Program-made: the position numbers and the translations under genes | In this document: piece by piece, positions 1-6,955 of the stretch | Layout: each line of letters starts with the position of its first letter | Numbering within the stretch: position 1 is the first letter of the stretch | The notes under the pieces: model-generated | Database searches by the model: none | What the model saw: only the letters and a program-made list of their open reading frames with translations | What the model was told of the DNA's origin: nothing | Assembly (NCBI GenBank): GCA_900548305.1 | Contig: URJZ01000027.1 | Span: 1-15,168, forward strand | From: an uncultured Oscillospiraceae bacterium | Lineage (GTDB): Bacteria; Bacillota; Clostridia; Oscillospirales; Acutalibacteraceae | Reading direction: 5' to 3' | DNA: 15,168 nucleotides

Positions 1-42
1 CATTAATCATTAGTTTCATTTCAGAAAGGAACGGTAGCTTTT

Positions 43-1302
43 ATGAAACTGCTTGTAGTAGGCGGCGGCGGCCGCGAGCATGCCATTATCCGCAAACTGT
101 TAGAAAGTCCAAAAGTAGAAAAAATCTATTGTGCTCCCGGTAATGGCGGTATTTCCTGTGATGCACAGTGTGTTGATATTAACGCCATGGATAAAGATTC
201 CATGGTAACTTTTGCAAAACAAAACGGAATTGATTTTGCTGTTGTTGCGCCGGATGATCCATTGGCTGCAGGTATGGTAGATGCAATGGAAGAAGCAGGA
301 ATTCCGGCATTTGGTCCAACAGCAAACGCTGCTGTGATTGAAAGCAGCAAAGTATTTTCTAAAAATTTAATGAAACAATATGGTATTCCTACCGCAGGCT
401 ATGAAGTGTTTGACGATTCAGCATCTGCGATTGCTTATATTGAGCAAAATAATACATTTCCGATTGTCGTTAAAGCAGACGGGCTTGCATTAGGAAAAGG
501 TGTTATCATCGCTGAAAACTTACAGGCAGCAAAAGATGCGGTTCAATCTATTATGGAAGATAAAATTTTTGGTCAGTCAGGCAACAAGATTGTAGTAGAA
601 GAATTTATTACAGGTCCTGAAGTGTCCGTATTGGCATTTACCGATGGTAAAACATTAAAACCAATGGTATCTTCCAAAGACCACAAACGTGCGTTAGACA
701 ATGATAAAGGGTTGAACACAGGGGGAATGGGAACAGTCAGTCCAAATCCATATTATACAGATGAAATTGCGAAAGAATGTATGGATACAATTTTCCTTCC
801 TACCATTGCTGCAATGAATCAAGAAGGCAGACCGTTTAAAGGCTGTTTGTATTTTGGGTTAATGCTAACTCCGAACGGTCCTAAAGTAATTGAATATAAC
901 TGTCGTTTTGGTGACCCTGAAACACAGGTAGTACTGCCAAGACTAAAGTCCGATTTATTGGAGATTATGATGGCTGTGCGTAATGAATGTCTGTCAGATG
1001 TAGATATTGAATGGTCCGATGAAGCTGCGGCGTGTGTAGTAATGGCTTCAGGCGGTTATCCTGAAAAATATGAAAAAGGCATTGAAATGACAGGCCTGAA
1101 TGAAAATGGACAAATAGAGGGAGCAACCGTTTATCATGCAGGAACTAAAAAAGAAAATGGCAAGTTTTATACAAATGGCGGCAGAGTGTTAGGAGTAACC
1201 GCAACTGACACAACTTTGGAAGGCGCATTGAAAAAAGCATATGATGCTGTTTCTAAAATTTATTTTGAGGGAGCACATTACAGAACAGATATTGGTAAAT
1301 AA
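43..1302 (+). CDS. purD: Phosphoribosylamine-glycine ligase (GARS)
   Basis: This enzyme joins glycine to 5-phosphoribosylamine with ATP, giving glycinamide ribonucleotide, the second step of cytoplasmic purine synthesis. The 419-residue protein has the usual family length. It opens with the N-terminal GGGGREHA motif (residues 7-14). The ATP-grasp domain shows KADGLALGKGV (144-154), the GGMG loop (227-230) and EYNCRFGDPETQ (284-295), which carries the metal-binding acidic and Asn residues. The family usually has EFN(A/C)RFGDPE here, so this copy looks intact. The start ATG follows AAAGGA by 12 bases, somewhat far but the only good choice. Other pur genes probably lie upstream, outside the window. 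A hairpin terminator follows the stop codon, so purD is likely the last gene of its operon. Confidence 0.97.
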   Translation: MKLLVVGGGGREHAIIRKLLESPKVEKIYCAPGNGGISCDAQCVDINAMDKDSMVTFAKQNGIDFAVVAPDDPLAAGMVDAMEEAGIPAFGPTANAAVIESSKVFSKNLMKQYGIPTAGYEVFDDSASAIAYIEQNNTFPIVVKADGLALGKGVIIAENLQAAKDAVQSIMEDKIFGQSGNKIVVEEFITGPEVSVLAFTDGKTLKPMVSSKDHKRALDNDKGLNTGGMGTVSPNPYYTDEIAKECMDTIFLPTIAAMNQEGRPFKGCLYFGLMLTPNGPKVIEYNCRFGDPETQVVLPRLKSDLLEIMMAVRNECLSDVDIEWSDEAAACVVMASGGYPEKYEKGIEMTGLNENGQIEGATVYHAGTKKENGKFYTNGGRVLGVTATDTTLEGALKKAYDAVSKIYFEGAHYRTDIGK

Positions 1303-1304
1303 GA

Positions 1305-1349
1305 AAAAGACAGAAGCCGCCTATTATAAGACGGTATTCTGTCTTTTTT
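1305..1349 (+). terminator. Rho-independent terminator after purD
   Basis: The arms GACAGAA (1309-1315) and TTCTGTC (1337-1343) pair. An inner GCCG/CGGT helix extends the stem, and a run of six T follows. It begins a few bases after the purD stop codon and separates purD from the acetyltransferase gene. Confidence 0.85.
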
Positions 1350-1376
1350 ATCCATAAAAGGGAGAGGTAAAATAAT

Positions 1377-1871
1377 ATGGTATACGAAGCAAAGTTGGCA
1401 GACTTACAGACTGTAAAAAATATGGTACACCGTACTATCAAAGAGTGCTATCCGGAATTGTTTTCAGAAAATATTGTAGATTTTTTTCTAAATTTACATT
1501 CAGACGAAGCGATTAAAGATGATTTAATGAATGCCAACGTATATTTAATGGAAAGCGATGGTTATTTGGTAGGCACAGGAACAATCAAAGACAATGTTAT
1601 TAAACGTTTGTTTATTTTGCCGCAGTATCAACATCATAAATTTGGTACTGAATTGTTACAATGTCTTGAAGATGAATTAGCAGTTAATGAAATTTTTACC
1701 GCAGAAGTAGATGTTCATGATCAGGTCAAAGGTTGGTATCAAGCAATGGGATATACTGTCCTTTCAGAGCAAACAGTTGATGTAAATGGAGAGGTACTGA
1801 CTTATTATCATATGGAAAAACAAGTGACTACCATGAATATGGATAACTTAAATCAAGGATTAATGTTTTAA
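1377..1871 (+). CDS. GNAT-family N-acetyltransferase
   Basis: This is a 164-residue protein with the Gcn5-related acetyltransferase fold; such enzymes move an acetyl group from acetyl-CoA to an amine on a small molecule or protein. The acetyl-CoA binding motif A is visible: the beta strand NVIKRLFILPQYQ (73-85) is followed by the Q-x-x-x-x-G-T pyrophosphate loop QHHKFGT (85-91) and a helix. The later segment VKGWYQAMGYTVL (117-129) is the typical motif B 'FYxxxGF' strand. Residues 150-164 form a short Met/Asn-rich tail outside the fold. The ATG has a good GGGAGAGG site nine bases upstream. The gene lies after the purD terminator, so it probably has its own promoter, which I could not place. 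The substrate cannot be read from the sequence. Confidence 0.85.
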   Translation: MVYEAKLADLQTVKNMVHRTIKECYPELFSENIVDFFLNLHSDEAIKDDLMNANVYLMESDGYLVGTGTIKDNVIKRLFILPQYQHHKFGTELLQCLEDELAVNEIFTAEVDVHDQVKGWYQAMGYTVLSEQTVDVNGEVLTYYHMEKQVTTMNMDNLNQGLMF

Positions 1872-2286
1872 TATACTGGATTCTAAATTTTTAAGCTAAA
1901 AGAATTGGCTTCCAAAGTATAAGTTAGAATTTTATATTGTGCTGTAAAATAAGTAATATACAAGATATCATGTTTGTTGTTACTTGATATTTTCTAACAT
2001 ATATGTGTACCAGATGTTTTATATCATCATATTTCTTTTGATAAAAGTGTTAGGGATAAAGTCATCTAAGGAACCTTCTGCTTATTTCATGTTTGTTAGT
2101 ATATGTATAAGCATTGAACTTCAGGTATAAATTATTTTCTTTGATGCATGCAAAAATGTGGTGATAATTTTCTAAGGAAGTATATTATGTTTTATACGAT
2201 AAAACGGAATTGTGATCTATTATAATGGTGGGGCATTACATATCATAGTAGATAAGCGTCTGGTTTGCTATTTTATTCATAAAAAA
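1872..2286. other. A+T-rich intergenic stretch, no gene seen
   Basis: No open frame here has both a plausible ribosome site and protein-like composition. Two weak signals are present. One is a promoter-like pair on the plus strand (TTGATG 2141-2146, 16 bases, GATAAT 2163-2168). The other is a 12-codon frame at 2187-2225 preceded by AAGGAAG. With the terminator at 2287-2313 they could bound a short transcript, but in DNA this A+T-rich such matches arise by chance. Confidence 0.5.
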
Positions 2287-2313
2287 GGAGTGCATTACTT
2301 TGCACTCCTTTTT
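2287..2313. terminator. Bidirectional hairpin terminator
   Basis: GGAGTGCA (2287-2294) and TGCACTCC (2301-2308) pair perfectly around a six-base loop. An A-run lies on the left and a T-run on the right, so it can work on both strands. On the minus strand it sits directly after the stop codon of the small gene at 2316-2624, which is its most likely client. Confidence 0.85.
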
Positions 2314-2315
2314 GT

Positions 2316-2624
2316 TTATTCTTCATTACTGGCTAAGGCACGTTCTAACCAGGCTTCTGAAATGTCCATTGCTAAGTATAGTCCGTTCTTTTTGCTTGTT
2401 TTCACAATTTGCTTTTTTGTGCTGATTGTACTGTCAGTACGCATGAGTTGTATGGTTATTTCATCTGCAATCTCTTGATCTGCCAATTTTTTTGTTGATT
2501 TAATATCCATTTTAATTACATATGGGTCTTTCATATCTCCGTAGTAAATTATGTTTCCACATCTAACAAGAGGCTTACCTTTATAAGTTGGAAACTTTGA
2601 CGCATTCGCTTTTTTTACTTTCAT
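2316..2624 (-). CDS. Small conserved-looking protein, unknown function
   Basis: The product has 102 residues and I cannot assign a function. It looks soluble, with no signal peptide or membrane segment, and is rich in Lys. It begins MKVKKANASKFPTYKGKPL, followed by an RCGNIIYYGD stretch that suggests a beta-rich N-terminal half, and ends in an amphipathic, probably helical segment (SEAWLERALA). From memory, similar short proteins opening with 'K-x-F-P-x-Y-K-G-K-P-L-V-R' occur as unnamed hypotheticals in Clostridia; this is recollection, not a search. I start at 2624 because AGGAGGT lies nine bases before this ATG. The in-frame ATG at 2642 has no site of its own and its first codons form that site. 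The gene has its own promoter and terminator, so it is a single-gene unit downstream of ireB. Confidence 0.85.
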   Translation of the reverse strand: MKVKKANASKFPTYKGKPLVRCGNIIYYGDMKDPYVIKMDIKSTKKLADQEIADEITIQLMRTDSTISTKKQIVKTSKKNGLYLAMDISEAWLERALASNEE

Positions 2625-2660
2625 GTATATATACCTCCTCATTCGTCACTTTGAAATTAA

Positions 2661-2689
2661 ATTATAACATAACTATTTTCATAAGTAAA
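2661..2689 (-). promoter_or_regulatory. Sigma-A type promoter for the 102-residue gene
   Basis: On the minus strand TTTACT (2689-2684) is followed 17 bases later by a perfect TATAAT (2666-2661). It lies between the ireB terminator and the AGGAGGT ribosome site, so the small gene is transcribed independently of ireB. Confidence 0.65.
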
Positions 2690-2691
2690 GA

Positions 2692-2728
2692 AAATAAAAA
2701 CTGTCATTGCAATTTACAATGACAGTTT
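2692..2728 (-). terminator. Rho-independent terminator after ireB
   Basis: Just after the ireB stop codon, minus-strand CTGTCATTG and CAATGACAG (2725-2717 and 2709-2701) form a perfect nine-base stem. It is extended by three A-T pairs, has a seven-base loop, and is followed by a T-rich tract. Confidence 0.88.
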
Positions 2729-2732
2729 CAAA

Positions 2733-2975
2733 TTATTTCAAATAAGATTTCAATAAAGCCTGCAATAATTCATCACGGTCAATTTTACGAATAAGACTGC
2801 GGGCATTATTGTGTGTTGTAATATAAGTTGGATCTTCTGATAGAATATATCCTACAATTTGATTGATGGGGTTATAACCTTTTTCTTGCAATGCGTTATA
2901 TACTGCTGTCAAAATAGCTTTTATATCGTCGTCACGGTTATTATTAAAAGAAAACGTCATAGTTCTGTCTAGCAT
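2733..2975 (-). CDS. ireB: IreB-family regulatory phosphoprotein (UPF0297)
   Basis: This 80-residue protein matches the IreB/UPF0297 family along its whole length. Visible family signatures are VYNALQEKGYNPINQIVGYI (25-44), SEDPTYITTHNNAR (46-59) and RDELLQALLKSYL (67-79). In Enterococcus faecalis IreB is phosphorylated on N-terminal threonines by the PASTA-domain kinase IreK and helps control cell-wall stress resistance. Thr5 and Thr7 are the equivalent candidates here. In many Firmicutes the gene sits with the Holliday-junction resolvase ruvX and a DUF1292 gene. Here neither is present and the neighbour is pheT. The start has GGAGGG nine bases upstream. It has a recognisable promoter and a strong terminator. 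No strong terminator separates it from pheT, so some read-through is possible. Confidence 0.93.
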   Translation of the reverse strand: MLDRTMTFSFNNNRDDDIKAILTAVYNALQEKGYNPINQIVGYILSEDPTYITTHNNARSLIRKIDRDELLQALLKSYLK

Positions 2976-3001
2976 TGTAATTATCCCTCCATTACAAGTT
3001 C

Positions 3002-3030
3002 ATAATACAACAAATTACAATTAATTACAA
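3002..3030 (-). promoter_or_regulatory. Probable ireB promoter with TTGTAAT repeats
   Basis: On the minus strand TTGTAA (3030-3025) precedes TATTAT (3007-3002) by 17 bases. The heptamer TTGTAAT occurs three times nearby: at the -35 element, ten bases further on, and just before the ribosome site. The repeats could be an operator or simply A+T-rich sequence. Confidence 0.5.
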
Positions 3031-3049
3031 GTAAAAACATATAAATTTC

Positions 3050-5425
3050 TTATAGTCTTAAGATGGCGCCTACTTTTTCAAGTTCTTTCATTACTTTTTT
3101 CATAGTACCATTTACTTGTTCTTCTGCTAACGTATTTTCTGCAGAGCGTAAAACAATATTAAAGGCAACACTTTTTTTACCGTTTTCAATTTGCTCACCC
3201 TGGTAAACGTCGAATAACTGGATTGTTTCCAGTAAATTTCCTGCACCTTTCATAATAGCTTTTTCTAATATACGAACAGGAATGGTTTCGTCACAAAGGA
3301 GTGCAAGGTCACGGGTAACAGCAGGGAATTTTGGAAGAGGGGTATAAGTAGGTTCTGTTTGAGTATGTGCAAATAGGCTATCAACATCCAATGTGAAACA
3401 CAAGATTCTTTCGTTGATGCCATAATTTTCTGATACCTTTGGATGAATTTCTCCAATTACACCAATGATAGTATCATCAATCATGATATGAGCACAACGA
3501 CCCGGATGATAGGCATGCTCGTTGGAAGAAGCCTCAAATTCATAGTTTGAAATAAACAATGCATCCAACAGTTGTTCAACCATACCTTTTGCAGTAAAGA
3601 AATCGCAATTGTCGCCGTACAAACCTGCAATCAGTTTTGTTTTTTCGTCAGGCAGTTCTTGCCCTTCAACAGGATAATATTCAGAAGCAAGTTCAAACAG
3701 AGCTACTGCTCCGTTTCTGTTATTGTAGTTGCGGGCTAAGGTGTCTAGCATAGACGGCAGAGCAGTGGTACGCATAATACTGGTGTCTTCGCCTAAAGGG
3801 TTTGAAATAGTAACGGAATTTCTAAGACAATCTTGCTCCGGCATTCCAATTTTATCGTACGCTTTGGGGCTGAGGAAAGAATAGGTCATAATTTCGCTTA
3901 ATCCCAATGCAAGCATCGTATTGGAAATTTTATCTTCAAACTTTTGTCTTGGAGTATATTTTCCTTGTGCATCGCCACGCAGTGGTGTACTTGGAATGCG
4001 ATTGTAACCGTAGAAGCGCGCAATTTCTTCCGCAATATCTGCTTTGTGCTCTAAGTCAGGACGGAAAGTAGGTACCAAAATGGTATCTCCGTCAAATTGG
4101 CAGTCAATTTTCTTTAGAATTGTTTTCATTTCTTCTGCAGATAATTGAATGTTTAGGAAACGGTTCGTCCATTCGGTTTCCAAAGGAATTCGTCTTTGTT
4201 CATGAGAAGAATGGTCATCTATGATAACATCATCCAGTACATCGCCTGCATCTAACAATTCTACCAATTCACAAGCACGCTCCAAAGCAGGAAGACAGTT
4301 GTTAGAATCTAATCCTTTTTCGTAACGGGAAGAAGCATCAGTACGCATACCTTGATCGCGGGCGGTGGTACGCACGGAAGAACCGTCGAAACAAGCGGAT
4401 TCAAATACAATGGTGGTGGTATTATCCATAATACCGCTGTATTCTCCGCCCATAACGCCGGCAATCGCTACAGGTTTTTGGCTGTCTGCAATGACCAAGT
4501 TGTCATGGGTTAATGTACGGTCAACACCGTCCAAAGTCGTAATGGTTTCGCCGTCTTTGGCGCGTCTGACGCGTATTTTTTTATCTTCAATAAAACGTAA
4601 ATCAAATGCATGCATGGGTTGTCCGTATTCCAGCATGACATAGTTTGTGATATCTACAATGTTGTTAATTGGTCGAACTCCCATAGCGCGCAATCTTTCA
4701 CGCATCCAGCGAGGAGAAGGTTTCACTCTAACATTTTCAACGATTCTGGCACTGTAAACAGAACATAGAGAAGGTTCTTCTATTTTTACATCTAGCATGC
4801 CTTTGCAGGAACCATTTCCTGCTTTTACAACAGGTGTATGTAATGTAAGCGGTTTATCAAATGTAGCTGCAGCTTCTCTTGCAAGCCCGATGATAGAGAA
4901 ACAGTCAGGGCGGTTAGAAGTGATTTCAAATTCGACCTTAATATCATCAAGTCCGATTGCCTCGCAAATTGGTTGTCCCGGGTGACAGTCTTCTTGCAGG
5001 ACAAAGATACCGTCTTCAATTGCATATGGAAAATCATTCAGAGTAAGACCCAGTTCGCCCAAAGAGCATAGCATACCGTTACTTTCTACACCGCGTAATT
5101 TTCCTTTTTTGATTTTTACGCCGCCGGGCAAAGTGGAATTATTTAATGCGGCTGGCACCAAATCTCCTACTGTTAAATTGCTGGCTCCTGTTACAATTTG
5201 AATTGGTTCTGATTCTCCAATATCCACTTGGCATATAACCAAATGGTCGGAATCCTGATGAGGGACAATAGACAGTATTTTACCCACTACCACATTGGAA
5301 ATTTCGGAACCTTCTATTTCGTATCCTTCTACTTTAGAGCCGCTGATGGTCATTGCTTCGGAAAAATCTCTTGGTTTTATATCAATATCGACAAATTCTT
5401 TTAACCATTTCATGGATAAATTCAT
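3050..5425 (-). CDS. pheT: Phenylalanine-tRNA ligase beta subunit
   Basis: This is the beta subunit of the cytoplasmic (alpha-beta)2 phenylalanyl-tRNA synthetase, which recognises tRNA-Phe and edits mischarged Tyr-tRNA. At 791 residues it is full length. Domains in order: an N-terminal OB-fold tRNA-binding (EMAP-like) domain around 40-150, the B3/B4 editing domain around 205-395, the B5 domain around 400-475, a catalytically inactive synthetase-like core, and the C-terminal FDX-ACB anticodon-binding domain from FPAVTRDLALL (residue 700) to the end. The start ATG lies 11 bases after AAGGA, the same spacing as in pheS. It begins 29 bases after the pheS stop, so the two subunits are co-transcribed under the upstream T-box. 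Confidence 0.97.
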   Translation of the reverse strand: MNLSMKWLKEFVDIDIKPRDFSEAMTISGSKVEGYEIEGSEISNVVVGKILSIVPHQDSDHLVICQVDIGESEPIQIVTGASNLTVGDLVPAALNNSTLPGGVKIKKGKLRGVESNGMLCSLGELGLTLNDFPYAIEDGIFVLQEDCHPGQPICEAIGLDDIKVEFEITSNRPDCFSIIGLAREAAATFDKPLTLHTPVVKAGNGSCKGMLDVKIEEPSLCSVYSARIVENVRVKPSPRWMRERLRAMGVRPINNIVDITNYVMLEYGQPMHAFDLRFIEDKKIRVRRAKDGETITTLDGVDRTLTHDNLVIADSQKPVAIAGVMGGEYSGIMDNTTTIVFESACFDGSSVRTTARDQGMRTDASSRYEKGLDSNNCLPALERACELVELLDAGDVLDDVIIDDHSSHEQRRIPLETEWTNRFLNIQLSAEEMKTILKKIDCQFDGDTILVPTFRPDLEHKADIAEEIARFYGYNRIPSTPLRGDAQGKYTPRQKFEDKISNTMLALGLSEIMTYSFLSPKAYDKIGMPEQDCLRNSVTISNPLGEDTSIMRTTALPSMLDTLARNYNNRNGAVALFELASEYYPVEGQELPDEKTKLIAGLYGDNCDFFTAKGMVEQLLDALFISNYEFEASSNEHAYHPGRCAHIMIDDTIIGVIGEIHPKVSENYGINERILCFTLDVDSLFAHTQTEPTYTPLPKFPAVTRDLALLCDETIPVRILEKAIMKGAGNLLETIQLFDVYQGEQIENGKKSVAFNIVLRSAENTLAEEQVNGTMKKVMKELEKVGAILRL

Positions 5426-5454
5426 TGTGATTGCAGTCCTTTCATTGTGTTATT

Positions 5455-6474
5455 TTAGAATTGTTTTAAAAATCTTACGTCATTTTCGTAGAACAGACGC
5501 AAATCATCAATGTTATAACGGCGCATAACAACGCGTTCCAGACCCATTCCCAGTGCAAAACCGCTGTATACTTCAGGGTCAATTCCGCAATTGCTTAATA
5601 CTTTTGGATGAACCATGCCGCAGCCCAAAATTTCAATCCAGCCTTCATTTTTGCATAAACGGCATCCTTCACCATGACAATTAAAGCATTGCACGTCCAC
5701 TTCGGCAGATGGTTCTGTAAATGGGAAGTGATGAGGACGGAAACGAACAACAGAATCTTCTCCGTATAAACGTTTGATAAAGGTTTCCAGTGTACCTTTT
5801 AAGTCAGCAAATGTAATGCCTTTGTCAACAACCAATCCCTCTATTTGATGGAATAAAGGGGAGTGAGTAGCGTCCACTGCATCGGAACGATATACACGAC
5901 CGGGTGAAATGATACGGATAGGAGGTTCACGATTTTCCATAGTACGAATTTGTACAGGAGAAGTTTGTGTACGCAATACCACATTTTCATTGATATAAAA
6001 TGTATCTTGTGTATCACGGGCAGGATGATTTTTTGGAATATTCAATGCTTCAAAATTATAATAATCAGATTCCACTTCAGGACCTTCTACAATATCAAAG
6101 CCCATACCTACAAAGATTTCTTTGATTTCATCAAGTACAATGGAAAGTGGATGTTTGGAACCCAGTTTCTTGTGTTTGCCTGGCAATGTGACGTCGATGG
6201 TTTCGTGCTTTAATCTTTGCTCCAGCAATGCTTCTTTTAAATGCGCTGCTTTTTGCGTGAAAGTTTCTTCAATTGCTGCACGTACATCATTGGCCAGTTG
6301 CCCCATAACGGGACGTTCCTCAGCGGATAGCTTACCCATTTGTTTTAAAATAGCAGTAAGTTCTCCTTTTTTTCCAAGATATTTTACGCGCAGATTTTCC
6401 AGTCCTTGTTGGTCTTTTGCTTCTTCAATTGCCTTTAGTGCCAATTGGCGAATGGTTTCAAGCTGTTGCTTCAT
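5455..6474 (-). CDS. pheS: Phenylalanine-tRNA ligase alpha subunit
   Basis: This is the catalytic class II synthetase subunit that activates phenylalanine and, with PheT, charges tRNA-Phe. The 339-residue product has an N-terminal coiled-coil tRNA arm (about 1-90), then class II motif 2 in RIISPGRVYRSDAVDATHSP (187-206) and motif 3 in GFALGMGLERVVMRRY (305-320). A four-cysteine cluster C263-x2-C266-x4-C271-x2-C274 precedes GWIEILGCGMVHP. It looks like a structural metal site, as seen in many PheS proteins. I use the ATG at 6474 because AAGGA lies 11 bases upstream, mirroring pheT, and because the protein then begins MKQQLETIRQLA like other PheS. The ATG at 6486 would abut the ribosome site. 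It is the first gene of the pheST operon. Confidence 0.96.
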   Translation of the reverse strand: MKQQLETIRQLALKAIEEAKDQQGLENLRVKYLGKKGELTAILKQMGKLSAEERPVMGQLANDVRAAIEETFTQKAAHLKEALLEQRLKHETIDVTLPGKHKKLGSKHPLSIVLDEIKEIFVGMGFDIVEGPEVESDYYNFEALNIPKNHPARDTQDTFYINENVVLRTQTSPVQIRTMENREPPIRIISPGRVYRSDAVDATHSPLFHQIEGLVVDKGITFADLKGTLETFIKRLYGEDSVVRFRPHHFPFTEPSAEVDVQCFNCHGEGCRLCKNEGWIEILGCGMVHPKVLSNCGIDPEVYSGFALGMGLERVVMRRYNIDDLRLFYENDVRFLKQF

Positions 6475-6526
6475 ACAATTTGACATCCTTTCAAAAAGTT
6501 ATCATAAACGGGATGATTTTTGACAT

Positions 6527-6561
6527 AAAAAAAGCCTTCATCCCTAAATAGGGACGAAGAC
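6527..6561 (-). terminator. T-box regulated terminator before pheS
   Basis: On the minus strand CTTCGTCCC (from 6559) pairs with GGGATGAAG across a six-base loop, with one G-U pair, and seven T follow (6533-6527). It is mutually exclusive with the T-box antiterminator at 6569-6582. Confidence 0.9.
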
Positions 6562-6768
6562 GTATGCTCCGCGGTACCACCCTTATTTTTGTAAACCAAA
6601 CACTCATATGACCTTTAACGGGGTCTACCGTCACAGCTTACTGTTTTGTTCGGCTGTGCCGCTCCAAAGGGAACTTCGCCATTTCCATACTGTAAATTTG
6701 ATTCCAGCTATTACAAATTCTCTCTGGACAGCGGTAAATGGTTACTTTTCTTTTTCATCGCGTTATTT
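6527..6768 (-). ncRNA. T-box riboswitch, phenylalanine specific
   Basis: All main T-box leader parts are visible on the minus strand. The base of Stem I pairs UCCA with UGGA, and the AGAGA motif follows the 5' arm. A UUC phenylalanine codon (6673-6671) lies in the 3' side of Stem I as the likely specifier. The ACGG...CCGU element of the Stem IIA/B region follows. The near-invariant GGGTGGTACCGCGG (6582-6569) carries the bulge UGGU. Its last U complements A73, the discriminator base of tRNA-Phe. The competing terminator ends in a run of seven T just before pheS. Uncharged tRNA-Phe is expected to stabilise the antiterminator and switch on pheST. The start is set from the promoter and is approximate. 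Confidence 0.95.
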
Positions 6769-6774
6769 ATAATA

Positions 6775-6803
6775 ACTATACCATGTTTATGTCTTGTTTG
6801 CAA
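6775..6803 (-). promoter_or_regulatory. pheST promoter
   Basis: On the minus strand TTGCAA (6803-6798) is followed after 17 bases by TATAGT (6780-6775). It lies about ten bases upstream of the inferred leader start and faces away from the malQ promoter. Confidence 0.65.
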
Positions 6804-6892
6804 GATTTTCGCATAAACTAAAGTGGGGATTCAAAAAGACAGAATCATATTTATATGTTATTTACAAATTTTTTTGCAAATAGCAGCATTTA

Positions 6893-6921
6893 TTGAAACT
6901 ATTATGCAAAAATGATATAAT
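6893..6921 (+). promoter_or_regulatory. malQ promoter with flanking inverted repeat
   Basis: TTGAAA (6893-6898), 17 bases, then a perfect TATAAT (6916-6921) form a good sigma-A promoter. Its -35 box lies between the arms of an imperfect inverted repeat: TTTTTGCAAATAG at 6871-6883 and CTATTATGCAAAAA at 6899-6912. The position would suit an operator for a sugar-responsive regulator. Confidence 0.7.
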
Positions 6922-6955
6922 AAACCTATATAAAAAAGAAATGAGGCGTGATGAT

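Noticed and set aside
1968..1992. Inverted repeat around GATATCA
   Set aside because: The arms share only about six bases and have no T-run; this is expected by chance in such A+T-rich DNA.
2212..2478. 88-codon plus-strand frame
   Set aside because: It has no ribosome site, crosses a strong terminator and lies antisense to the well-supported 102-residue gene.
4365..4643. 92-codon plus-strand frame inside pheT
   Set aside because: It lies wholly antisense to a highly conserved gene and has no start signal; it is a coding-strand shadow.
6122..6523. 133-codon plus-strand frame antisense to pheS
   Set aside because: It is a shadow of the pheS coding strand; it is Ser/Cys-rich and has no start signal.
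6893..6955. N-terminal extension of malQ
   Set aside because: The -35 and -10 boxes fall inside it, and the ribosome site fits the ATG at 6956.
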